A stretch of 10,004 nt of DNA from Kiritimatiellales bacterium (GTDB taxonomy: Bacteria; Verrucomicrobiota; Kiritimatiellia; Kiritimatiellales; Pontiellaceae): the NCBI GenBank assembly GCA_013042165.1, contig JABDQT010000079.1, positions 1 to 10,004 of the forward strand. The letters run 5' to 3'. Both the position numbers and the translations under genes were made by a program. Below the pieces are notes generated by a model that saw only the letters and a list, made by a program, of their open reading frames with translations, was not told where the DNA came from and did no database searches. The first letter of the stretch is position 1. Each line of letters opens with the position of its first letter. Shown here piece by piece: positions 1 through 7,193 of the stretch.

Positions 1-149
1 ATCCACGCCCTCCACAATCAAAAAAGCTTTCGGGACAAGAACGATACCGATTGCGCCAAGGAAACTATCGAATCCTATACTCGATTGAAGACGAGAAGCT
101 TGTCGTCCAAGTAGTCAAAGTTGGCAACAGGCGAGATGCATACAAATAG
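1..149 (+). CDS. RelE/ParE-family toxin, C-terminal fragment (cut by window edge)
   Basis: This is the 3' end of a gene that begins left of the window. Reading from base 3 gives 48 codons before a TAG stop at 147-149. The peptide contains KKLSG, then [21 protein letters not shown], then [12 protein letters not shown] at the end. This is the usual C-terminal half of RelE-type toxins: a basic KKL.G segment, the Y-R-x-R-x-G-x-Y-R strand pair, an acidic turn, and the closing VG-x-R-x-x-x-Y. In characterised RelE proteins the basic residues and the terminal Tyr act in ribosome-dependent mRNA cleavage; here I infer that role from family resemblance only. An antitoxin gene would be expected just upstream, outside the window. 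The fragment lacks a start and so is easily missed. RelE versus ParE activity cannot be decided from this part alone. Confidence 0.85.
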   Translation, partial: PRPPQSKKLSGQERYRLRQGNYRILYSIEDEKLVVQVVKVGNRRDAYK

Positions 150-485
150 GGATCGAACCAGGGCATGGCCCTTACGGTTGCCGTCGCACAACAGGTCAGG
201 CGTTTCATCGCCGCAACCAAAGTTCCGTAATATTCCTGCAGCTGACACTTCCGTGCAACCGCAGGTCACACCATAAGTTCTAAAATTATTTGCCCCCCTT
301 CGGGAGGACGCTGACGCAATCGTTCACACGCGTTGAACAAAGCATGTGCGGTTATCTGCGCGGCCTGCCGAGCGCTCATGGTATCCACCAAACCGCGCGC
401 CGCAGTCCTTCCGCTATCCCCAGAAAGGATTTGCGGGAAATGGCACACAACGGTAGCTTTCTCCGAATTCATTACGGAGATTTTC
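150..485. other. non-coding stretch upstream of the operon
   Basis: These 336 bases lie between the toxin stop and the start of the large DUF3857 gene. I see no convincing gene here. Open frames exist on both strands (for example a 73-codon minus-strand frame at 266-487), but none has a recognisable domain or a good ribosome binding site. The left half is visibly more AT-rich than the operon. A TAAAAT hexamer at 281-286 resembles a -10 box but has no matching -35 at normal spacing. TTGCGG at 431-436 with TAGCTT at 454-459 (17-base spacer) is another weak promoter-like pair, each hexamer matching consensus at only three of six positions. A promoter for the operon must presumably lie here, but the sequence does not single one out. 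Confidence 0.6.
460..480 (+). promoter_or_regulatory. inverted repeat overlapping the ribosome binding site of the DUF3857 gene
   Basis: TCTCCG at 460-465 and CGGAGA at 475-480 are perfect reverse complements separated by nine bases. The right arm contains the GGAG that serves as Shine-Dalgarno for the ATG at 486. If this forms in the mRNA, the 6-bp stem would pair the anti-Shine-Dalgarno-binding bases and could damp translation. The pairing is seen directly; any regulatory effect is inference, and a 6-bp repeat of this kind can arise by chance. Confidence 0.35.
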
Positions 486-3400
486 ATGCAGCATCTTATT
501 CATACCGGCCTGCTATTCATCACACTGCTCTTGATCGCCCCCGCTCTCTCTGCCCGGGAGTTCCTGTCGCCGGAAACCATTGCCGCGATGTCGGCGGAAG
601 CCACGGCCGAAAAATATCCCGATTCGGATGACGTGCTGATCGACGATTTTATCCAGGTGCACTACGAGGCGGACGGCACCTCGGAAACCTGGGACGATAC
701 CGCCATCAAGGTTCTGACGGAAAAGGGCAAGCGCAAGAACCGCGAACTCAAGCTCGCCTTCAATACGTCCTACGGAACCAATTATTTCACCCGGGTGCAG
801 GTGATCAAGCCGGATGGCAGCGTGCTGGAGATCGATCCCGCGGCCAACAGCAAGGTGATGGTGGATCCGGGCCAGATGAGCGCCAATATCTACAACCCCA
901 ACTCCAAGCGTCTGCAGCTTTCGGTGCCGGGCCTTGAAGTCGGCGATACCCTGCGCTACATCGCGCACAACATGCGCTTCAAAACGGTGGTGCCGGATGT
1001 CTGGAGCGATTATCAGGTTTTCGAGCACACGAGCCCGATCGAGCGCACAACCTATCAGGTTATTGCCCCGAAGGAGCGGCCGCTGGTAAAGATTGCGCTC
1101 AAGGCGGAGATTCCCGGCACAGTGACTTTCAATGAAGAGCGATCCGAACAGGACGGCCGGATCATCTACACCTGGCAGGTGCGGGATGTCCCGCGCATGT
1201 TCGACGAACCCAACATGCCCACCCGCTACACGGTCGTTCAACGCCTGCTGATCAGTACAATGGAAAAATGGGAAGACCTCTCCAAGTGGTACTGGGATCT
1301 GTGCCTGCCGCGCCTGGAAGCCACCACCCCGGAAATGGAAGCCAAGGCGAAGGAGCTGGTGGCGGGCATGACCAACACGATGGATAAAATCCAGGCCGTC
1401 TTCAGCTTTGTCTCGCAGGATATCCGGTACATGGGCATCACCACCGAAGAAGAGGCCCCGGGCTATGAGCCGCACGACGTCAGCATCACCTTCGAAAACC
1501 GCTATGGCGTCTGCCGCGACAAGGCGGCACTGCTGGCCACCATGCTGCGCATCGTGGATGTCGAAGCCTTTCCGGTCATCATCATGGCCGGCCCGAAAAA
1601 GGACGAGGAAGTCCCGCAGGCCTTCTTCAACCATGCGGTCACCGCCGCACTCGACGACAACGGCGAATATGTGCTGATGGATGCAACCGACGAAAACACA
1701 AAGGATATCTTTCCTTCCTATCTGCAGAACATGAGCTACATCGTCGCCCGGCCCGAAGGCGAAACCCTGCTCACCTCCCCCATCATCCCGGCCGATGACA
1801 ACCTGCTCAAAATTACCTCGGTCGGGGCACTCGACGAGACCGGCAAACTGGACGCCGAAAGCTCACTGAATTTCGAGGGCATCAACGATACCGTTTATCG
1901 CAACTATTTCTCCAAGATCAAACCCGAGGAGCGCCGGCGCTTTTTCGAGGGGCACATCAAGCGCTCCATGCCCACCGCCGAACTCAAAACGCTGAACATT
2001 ACACCGGTCGAGCTGCGCGACACCACCCAGCCGCTCAGGATCGAACTCACCTATTCCGCAGAAAACCTCCTGATCAGCGGAAAGCAAAACAAGATGCTCA
2101 GTCTGCCGCGGCTGGGCAGCTCGCTCGGATATGCCAACTTCCTCATCGGCCAAACCGGACTCGATAAACGAAATTATCCGCTCTTCACCCGCATGACCGC
2201 AGGGATCCGGGAAACACTTGCGCTGGACCTGCCCGCCGATATCGGCACGCTCAACATACCCGACTACCAAACCATCGACTCCGCTCCGCTGACGTGGAAC
2301 ATGCGTGCTTCACAACACGGTCAAACACTTGCCGCCACCAATACCTTTCTGATGAATGCCGTGGAGTTCAGCCCGGAGGAATATCTGGTGCTGAAGCAAA
2401 ACCTGAAGGAGATCGAGTACAACCTGCGCAAAAAACTGATCCTCGACCGTCCTGCAGCAGTCAGCGCGGAGGAGCCGGATGTGCGCATTCTCGAGCACGA
2501 CACTCAAATCGAACTGCAAGACGCGAACACATGGAAGGAAACCTCCCGTTCCACAGTCGAAATCCTGACCTATGCCGGCAAGAAGAAGAATTCCGAGATC
2601 AAGATCTCCTACAACCCGGCATGGCAGCACATCGAACTCATCATGGCCAGGGTCACCCTTCCCGACGGCACCGTAAAGGAGAGCAGCGAAGAGGAAATAA
2701 CCCTCATGGATGCCGGATGGGTGGCCTCCGCGCCGCGCTATCCGGCCGAGAAGATTCTTGTTGCGAACCTGCCCGGAGTGGAGATCGGCAGCATCCTGGA
2801 ATATGAGTTGGTCTCCACCGTCGACGGCAAGCCGTTCTTCTCCACGATGCAGCTGTTCAACGGGCACGAACCGATCCAGAGCAAGACCGTTTCAATCACC
2901 GCCCCCCTGTCCCTTGATCTGAAGGTACTCAATACCGGGCTGGCGGAAACCGTGACGGCCAGCGATGAGACGGTCTCCTTTGTCTGGAGCGCCACCAACC
3001 AACCCGCCGTAAAGAAAGAGGAAGCCCTGCCGGCGTGGTGGACGTTCAACCCCGCCGTATTTGTCAGCGCCAGCGACTGGAGCACCTATGCCCGCAATGT
3101 GCATTCGCACCTCCTGTCCGCCGCAACCGGTCAGCCAGAAACCGCAACGCTCGCCCGCCGGCTGACCGACGGGATCGGCGACGCCCGCGCCAGGGCCATT
3201 GCCCTGCGTGACTGGGTGGCCAAGAATCTGCGTCCGGCAGGCACAGGCCTCACCGGCCTGCCGCTGTCCGCCATCACACCGGCCGACCAGACCCTCGCCG
3301 ATCGCTACGGAAACAATACGGATCGGATGGTGGTCCTCTATGCCCTGCTCCAGGCGGCGGGCTTCGAGCCCGAGTTCATTCTTTCAGGAAGCCTCCCCTT

Positions 3401-4256
3401 CACCGACGAAGCCGCAAGGCCCCTGCTGGCCGTACCCTCCCGCACCGCATTCAACACGGTGCTTCTGAAGGTGCAGGTCGATGGAGAAACGACGTATCTC
3501 AACGGTTCGTCGCAGTATGCGGAACTCGGTACCTCCGGCTTCGACCGGCGCATCGCCCTGCGCCTCGCCGATGGTTCCGTCGAACAAATCCGGGTCAGCC
3601 CGGGCAAAGAGGAATATGCACATGCATTCCTCGATATGGTCGTTTCACCGGACGGCCGGATTCAACTTTCGCAGCGCGCCGTTGTACAAGGCAAGGCGTT
3701 CGAGGCATTCCACAGGAATTACGCCGAACTAACGCCGGAAAAACGCCGCCGGCACTATCTTGAAATGCTCAGCGGCTTCTCGCAGTCGGCCGAAGCCGCA
3801 TCCGACCTTGTCACCGACTACGATGACTATCCCGGCCGCCTCGAATACACCCTCGTGGCCGACCGCTATGCCGTCCGCGATGGCGACTTCCTCTATTTCA
3901 CGCTGCCCGGCGGGCTGGGTGGTCTGCTTAAATACCGGTCCAACGAGCGCACCCTTCCGCTGGCCTGGAGCAACTACGTCAACACAACGACGGAATACAA
4001 CATAACCCTGCCTGCTGGCTACGAGCCCGTCATCCTGCCCGGAAACTTTTCATGGCAGGCACCCGAGGGCGCCGGCAAGGTCGATATCATCGTCGACTAT
4101 TCGGAGGCCGAGCACGCCATACGCATCGGACAGGAGGCCCATCTCCGGCCGGCGCTCATTCCGGCCGGCGAATTCCCCGACATCATCGAAACCAGCCGCA
4201 AGCTGGCCCACCCGGACATGCACACCATTCTGCTGAGGAAAAAGGTGCAGCCATGA
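486..4256 (+). CDS. secreted protein with two tandem DUF3857-transglutaminase-like modules; second module catalytically dead
   Basis: A 1256-residue protein. I place the start at ATG 486 rather than at an in-frame ATG at 333, because 486 has GGAG seven bases upstream and opens a signal peptide (hydrophobic residues 8-20, likely cleavage after ALSA, residue 23). Module 1 (about 48-650) has a DUF3857 beta-rich domain, then a transglutaminase-like core with Cys343 (RYGVCRDK), His383 (FFNHA) and Asp399 (LMDATDE), then a DUF3858-like beta domain with NYFSKIKPEERRR. Module 2 (about 664-1256) repeats the order: DUF3857 with GKKKN and LPDGTVKE, a core with RYGNNTDR, then NYAELTPEKRRR. In module 2 the catalytic positions read Asn944, Thr991 and Gly1007, so it should be inactive. 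Family members are exported proteins of mostly unknown substrate, common in Bacteroidota and PVC bacteria and usually single-module. The enzyme could be a transglutaminase or a Cys protease. It is the first gene of the operon and its stop overlaps the next start (ATGA). Confidence 0.88.
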   Translation: MQHLIHTGLLFITLLLIAPALSAREFLSPETIAAMSAEATAEKYPDSDDVLIDDFIQVHYEADGTSETWDDTAIKVLTEKGKRKNRELKLAFNTSYGTNYFTRVQVIKPDGSVLEIDPAANSKVMVDPGQMSANIYNPNSKRLQLSVPGLEVGDTLRYIAHNMRFKTVVPDVWSDYQVFEHTSPIERTTYQVIAPKERPLVKIALKAEIPGTVTFNEERSEQDGRIIYTWQVRDVPRMFDEPNMPTRYTVVQRLLISTMEKWEDLSKWYWDLCLPRLEATTPEMEAKAKELVAGMTNTMDKIQAVFSFVSQDIRYMGITTEEEAPGYEPHDVSITFENRYGVCRDKAALLATMLRIVDVEAFPVIIMAGPKKDEEVPQAFFNHAVTAALDDNGEYVLMDATDENTKDIFPSYLQNMSYIVARPEGETLLTSPIIPADDNLLKITSVGALDETGKLDAESSLNFEGINDTVYRNYFSKIKPEERRRFFEGHIKRSMPTAELKTLNITPVELRDTTQPLRIELTYSAENLLISGKQNKMLSLPRLGSSLGYANFLIGQTGLDKRNYPLFTRMTAGIRETLALDLPADIGTLNIPDYQTIDSAPLTWNMRASQHGQTLAATNTFLMNAVEFSPEEYLVLKQNLKEIEYNLRKKLILDRPAAVSAEEPDVRILEHDTQIELQDANTWKETSRSTVEILTYAGKKKNSEIKISYNPAWQHIELIMARVTLPDGTVKESSEEEITLMDAGWVASAPRYPAEKILVANLPGVEIGSILEYELVSTVDGKPFFSTMQLFNGHEPIQSKTVSITAPLSLDLKVLNTGLAETVTASDETVSFVWSATNQPAVKKEEALPAWWTFNPAVFVSASDWSTYARNVHSHLLSAATGQPETATLARRLTDGIGDARARAIALRDWVAKNLRPAGTGLTGLPLSAITPADQTLADRYGNNTDRMVVLYALLQAAGFEPEFILSGSLPFTDEAARPLLAVPSRTAFNTVLLKVQVDGETTYLNGSSQYAELGTSGFDRRIALRLADGSVEQIRVSPGKEEYAHAFLDMVVSPDGRIQLSQRAVVQGKAFEAFHRNYAELTPEKRRRHYLEMLSGFSQSAEAASDLVTDYDDYPGRLEYTLVADRYAVRDGDFLYFTLPGGLGGLLKYRSNERTLPLAWSNYVNTTTEYNITLPAGYEPVILPGNFSWQAPEGAGKVDIIVDYSEAEHAIRIGQEAHLRPALIPAGEFPDIIETSRKLAHPDMHTILLRKKVQP

Positions 4257-4822
4257 ACACCACCGCTCTCCTTTGCATTGCGGCTCTGGCGATCCCCGCC
4301 GCCGCGCAGGCGTATGAAAAAGCGTTTGCACCCACCAAGCCGGGCGCATTGGAAGTGAAGATCATTCCCGAACGCACCCTGATTGTCGCGCAACAAGAGG
4401 GCCGCTACTTCGACGAAAACAACCGGCTTTTCAGAGATCTATTCCGCTATATCAAGGATAACGATGTTTCCATGACGGTCCCCGTCAAGGCGGACATCGA
4501 TCCCGGGAAAATGTATTTTTACATCGGCGACGGGGATCTCGAAAAAGAGCTGAAGGATACCGATGCGGTCAAGGTGGTCATGGTTCCCGAAACCAAAGTC
4601 ATGAGCATGGGCGTACGCGGGAGCTACTCCGAAAAAAACTTCAGGCAGGCGCGCGACAAGCTGGCCGGCCATCTCGAGGCTTCGGAGGAATGGAAACAGT
4701 CGGGCGATGCCTATGCCATTTACTGGAACGGGCCCTTCGTCCCCGGCTTCATGAAGCGCTTCGAGGTGCATGTACCCATCGAACCCGTGCCCAAGAAGAA
4801 GAAGAAAGAAAAGAGCGAATGA
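4253..4822 (+). CDS. SOUL-family haem-binding-like protein, exported
   Basis: A 189-residue protein starting at an ATG that overlaps the previous stop by four bases, with AAAGG about eight bases upstream. Residues 1-20 are a signal peptide (hydrophobic 4-18, cleavage after AQA), so the product is probably periplasmic. The rest matches the SOUL/HEBP fold: NNRLFRDLFRYIKDND followed by MTVPV, a central MVPETKVMSMGVRGSYSEKN strand-helix segment, and the closing GPFVPGFMKRFEVHVPI, which is typical of bacterial SOUL proteins. Characterised eukaryotic members bind haem or porphyrins; many bacterial members are untested, and no single residue visible here proves binding. The C-terminus ends in a lysine run (KKKKKEK) that is unusual for the family and overlaps the start of the next gene. 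Length is normal for the family (about 180-200). Confidence 0.85.
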   Translation: MNTTALLCIAALAIPAAAQAYEKAFAPTKPGALEVKIIPERTLIVAQQEGRYFDENNRLFRDLFRYIKDNDVSMTVPVKADIDPGKMYFYIGDGDLEKELKDTDAVKVVMVPETKVMSMGVRGSYSEKNFRQARDKLAGHLEASEEWKQSGDAYAIYWNGPFVPGFMKRFEVHVPIEPVPKKKKKEKSE

Positions 4823-5496
4823 GGCTGCACTGGCTTCAGCATGTTCCGTTCGAGGGCCTTGGCATCATCGAGGAATGGGCGTCCAATCAACAGGCAGAGA
4901 TTTCCTGTACAAGACTGTATGAGGGCGATCCGCTTCCATCGACCGGAAGCTTTGACTGGCTGGTGGTGATGGGCGGGCCGATGGGCATTTACGATCACGA
5001 CGAGCACCCCTGGCTTGTGCAGGAAAAGGCGTTCATCCGGCAGGCCATCGATGCCGGCAAAACCGTGCTTGGCATCTGCCTCGGCGCACAGCTGATTGCC
5101 GACGCGCTCGGTGCAAGGGTTTATCCGGGCCCGCAAAAAGAGATCGGCTGGTTTCCGGTTCGCCGACCCAAAGATGCGCCGCACATGATCCCCGACGAGC
5201 TGACCGTATTCCACTGGCATGGGGACACCTTCGATATTCCGGAAGGCGCTGTTCAACTGGCGGTCAGCGAGCCCGGAATCAACCAGGGCTTTGTCTATAA
5301 TGACCGTGCTGTCGCCCTCCAGTTCCACATGGAAACTACACCGGAAAGCATGGAGGCGCTGATTGAACACTGCGGCCATGAGCTGACCGACGCCCCCTTT
5401 ATCCAGACCGCCGAAGAGATGCGTGAAGGCGTTCCGCATATGGTAAAAATCAACGCGGCCATGACGGCGCTGCTCGACGCCCTGCCCATCCCCTAG
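4819..5496 (+). CDS. class I glutamine amidotransferase, YfeJ-like, stand-alone
   Basis: A 225-residue protein translated from an ATG overlapping the SOUL stop by four bases. It is a single GATase1 domain. GGPMGIYDHDEHPW (52-65) carries the oxyanion region, Cys87 in GICLGAQ is the nucleophilic elbow, and His170/Glu172 in QFHMETTPE complete the triad. FHWHGDTF before the triad is typical of the stand-alone GMP-synthase-like group that includes E. coli YfeJ. These enzymes are predicted to hydrolyse glutamine or gamma-glutamyl compounds; no synthetase partner domain is fused or adjacent, so the amino acceptor or true substrate is unknown. The active-site set is complete, so it should be active. 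There is no signal peptide, so it is cytoplasmic, unlike the two genes before it. A 43-nt gap follows. Confidence 0.87.
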   Translation: MRLHWLQHVPFEGLGIIEEWASNQQAEISCTRLYEGDPLPSTGSFDWLVVMGGPMGIYDHDEHPWLVQEKAFIRQAIDAGKTVLGICLGAQLIADALGARVYPGPQKEIGWFPVRRPKDAPHMIPDELTVFHWHGDTFDIPEGAVQLAVSEPGINQGFVYNDRAVALQFHMETTPESMEALIEHCGHELTDAPFIQTAEEMREGVPHMVKINAAMTALLDALPIP

Positions 5497-5539
5497 CGAA
5501 ATCTTGCAACGCAGGCAATGAAACCATACGCTCCCGGAC

Positions 5540-6472
5540 ATGTTGATCACCAACAGCATTGTTCCGATTTTCCTGCTGATCGCGCTGGGCAAGGTTTTGC
5601 AGAAGATGAATGCCTTTCCCGATGCGTTTTTCAAGGGGCTGAACAAGCTGGTCTTCTGGTGCGCACTTCCGGCGCTGCTGATCATCAGCATCAGCACCGC
5701 GGAAATCGACTTCCGGGCCATTGCGGGCATCACGCTCCTGTTCACGGCGGGCACTCTGGTCAGTCTGGGAATCGCATGGCTGGCGGCAAAACGCCTTAAA
5801 CTGGATGGCCCGTCAGCGGGTTCTTTTATTCAGGGTTCTTTCCGCGGTAACGGGGCCTTTGTCGGCCTGCCGGTCATCCTGTATACTCTGGGAACGATCG
5901 ATCCAAATGCCGAAGTACTCAGCACGGTCGTACTAGCGCCCGTTGTTCTGGTATTCAATATCCTGAGCGTCTCCGTGCTGCTCCACCACAGCCGGCACAA
6001 AAGCAGCACCGGCCAATCGATCGCAACCTTTGTTAAGCAGCTCATCAAAAACCCGCTCATCATGGCCTGCGCACTCGGCCTTGTTTTGAACCGGCTGAAT
6101 ATGGAACTGCCTCTATTTCTCTCCCGCCCGCTGGATGCGCTCGGAAAGGCCGCGCTCCCGCTGATCCTGATCAGCATTGGCTCATCGCTGGGATTTGTCC
6201 GTTTAAAGGGAGCGGCATCGCCCACGCTGATTGCATCGCTACTCAAGGTGGCCGTCACCCCGGCGATCGGATTCCTGCTCGCCCCGCTTTTGCCGCTCGA
6301 TACCACCGGACGAATGATTGCCATTTTCTATCTCGCCTGCCCGACCGCCGGCATGTCGTATGTCATGGCCGAGGTGATGGGCAACGATGCCCCGCTCGCC
6401 GGACGTATTGTCGCGCTGAGTACGCTGCTGTCCGCCATCACGCTGCCCATCATCATTGCCATTGGACTCTAA
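5540..6472 (+). CDS. AEC-family (auxin efflux carrier type) permease
   Basis: A 310-residue integral membrane protein with about ten predicted hydrophobic segments (for example 7-20, 37-52, 62-82, 126-148, 172-185, 205-220, 229-251, 258-274, 289-308). Family marks are the N-terminal IVPIFLLIALGKVL, LNKLVFWCALPALLI, the GSFIQGSFRGNGAFVGLPV loop (95-111), NPLIMACALGLVLN, LPLILISIGSSL, and the second-half CPTAGMSYVMAEVMGND (267-283). AEC transporters move small organic anions such as malate, malonate or other metabolites out of or into the cell; the substrate cannot be read from sequence. The ATG at 5540 matches the usual AEC N-terminus but has only a weak Shine-Dalgarno (CCCGGA), so translation may depend on upstream reading or a non-canonical site. 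It ends one base before the FetA start. Confidence 0.9.
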   Translation: MLITNSIVPIFLLIALGKVLQKMNAFPDAFFKGLNKLVFWCALPALLIISISTAEIDFRAIAGITLLFTAGTLVSLGIAWLAAKRLKLDGPSAGSFIQGSFRGNGAFVGLPVILYTLGTIDPNAEVLSTVVLAPVVLVFNILSVSVLLHHSRHKSSTGQSIATFVKQLIKNPLIMACALGLVLNRLNMELPLFLSRPLDALGKAALPLILISIGSSLGFVRLKGAASPTLIASLLKVAVTPAIGFLLAPLLPLDTTGRMIAIFYLACPTAGMSYVMAEVMGNDAPLAGRIVALSTLLSAITLPIIIAIGL

Positions 6473-6473
6473 G

Positions 6474-7193
6474 ATGATTTCATTCGAACACATCATGCTG
6501 AAGGTGCAGGAGCGAACGCTCTTCATCGACGCCTCGCTACAGATCCGGCCGGGCGAAAAGGTGGTCGTGCGCGGGCCCTCCGGTTGCGGAAAAAGCTCAC
6601 TGCTCAAATGCGCGGTCGGGGCGTTGCCGGCGGCGGAAGGAATCATACGCATCGATGGCACGGAGCTGAAAAGCGCAACAGTCGCGGGGATTCGCAGCCG
6701 GATTGCCTACATCGGGCAGGAGCCCGTGCTTGGGGCGGACCGCGTGCGCGATGCCCTGTTGCTTCCCTTCACGTTCAAGACGCACCGGGACCGCGCGCCT
6801 GCGGAGGAACGTATTTCCAGGACGCTGGACCAGCTACATCTTTCCAGCGATATACTGGATAAGGCGTGCAAGCGGATTTCCGGCGGCGAAAAGCAGCGTA
6901 TCGCCGTTGCGCGCGCCCTGCTGCTGGATAAATGCATCTTTCTGGTTGATGAGGTCACCTCCGCCCTTGATCCAAGAAGCCGCGACGCGGTAATGGCCGA
7001 ACTGTTCCAGCCGGAGATCACCCTGCTTTCCGTCTCGCACGATCCGGAATGGATCAATGCCTGCGACCGGATTGTTGAAATCAAAAACCGGCAACTACAG
7101 GAACCCGTCGCAGACTTCACCCCGCCGGGCGGAACAGGAACCGGAAATCAAAAACCGGAAATCAACAATGCGGACAACGGAGGTGCACCATGA
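6474..7193 (+). CDS. fetA: iron-export ABC transporter ATP-binding protein FetA (YbbL)
   Basis: A 239-residue ABC ATPase. Walker A is GPSGCGKSS (34-42), Q-loop Gln82 (IGQEP), signature ISGGEKQR (135-142), Walker B CIFLVDE (154-160) with catalytic Glu160, D-loop SALDP, and the switch His189 in SVSHD. All are intact. The ATG at 6474 is preferred to a TTG at 6456; it sits one base after the AEC stop, so translation is probably coupled. Assignment to FetA rests on the partner: the next gene is a clear UPF0014/FetB permease overlapping by four bases. In E. coli FetAB exports iron and helps against peroxide stress. The protein carries a hydrophilic tail of about 29 residues (211-239, rich in Gly, Asn and Pro) that the usual ~225-residue FetA lacks; a short repeat in the DNA lies here. 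Confidence 0.87.
   Translation: MISFEHIMLKVQERTLFIDASLQIRPGEKVVVRGPSGCGKSSLLKCAVGALPAAEGIIRIDGTELKSATVAGIRSRIAYIGQEPVLGADRVRDALLLPFTFKTHRDRAPAEERISRTLDQLHLSSDILDKACKRISGGEKQRIAVARALLLDKCIFLVDEVTSALDPRSRDAVMAELFQPEITLLSVSHDPEWINACDRIVEIKNRQLQEPVADFTPPGGTGTGNQKPEINNADNGGAP
7139..7165 (+). repeat. short tandem repeat in the 3' tail of fetA
   Basis: The 13-mer AACCGGAAATCAA occurs at 7139-7151 and again at 7153-7165 (period 14). A related 15-base stretch, GAAATCAAAAACCGG, is identical at 7077-7091 and 7144-7158, but the two copies are read in different frames. The repeat lies inside the extra C-terminal tail and may be how that tail arose; that origin is inference. Confidence 0.6.
7179..7185 (+). 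promoter_or_regulatory. strong Shine-Dalgarno for fetB inside the fetA 3' end
   Basis: GGAGGTG lies at 7179-7185, just before the ATG at 7190, and is the strongest ribosome binding site within the six-gene operon. It supports the fetB start chosen and independent initiation in addition to coupling across the ATGA overlap. Confidence 0.75.

Noticed and set aside
150..161. GGGATCGAACC resembles the reverse complement of a tRNA T-loop
   Set aside because: On the minus strand the T-stem does not pair (CCTGG against CCTAT) and no acceptor or anticodon arm is present.
160..172. AGGGC-ATG-GCCCT hairpin after the toxin stop as a terminator
   Set aside because: The stem has only five pairs and a three-base loop, and no T-run follows on either strand.
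333..485. N-terminal extension of the DUF3857 protein from ATG 333
   Set aside because: The 51 added residues would bury a clear signal peptide, and ATG 486 has its own Shine-Dalgarno.
266..487. 73-codon minus-strand frame opposite the operon leader
   Set aside because: It has no recognisable domain, and it overlaps the ribosome binding site and start of a well-supported gene on the other strand.
513..1634. 373-codon minus-strand open frame
   Set aside because: It is a shadow of the GC-rich plus-strand gene; the His/Arg/Gly/Asp-rich content matches no family.
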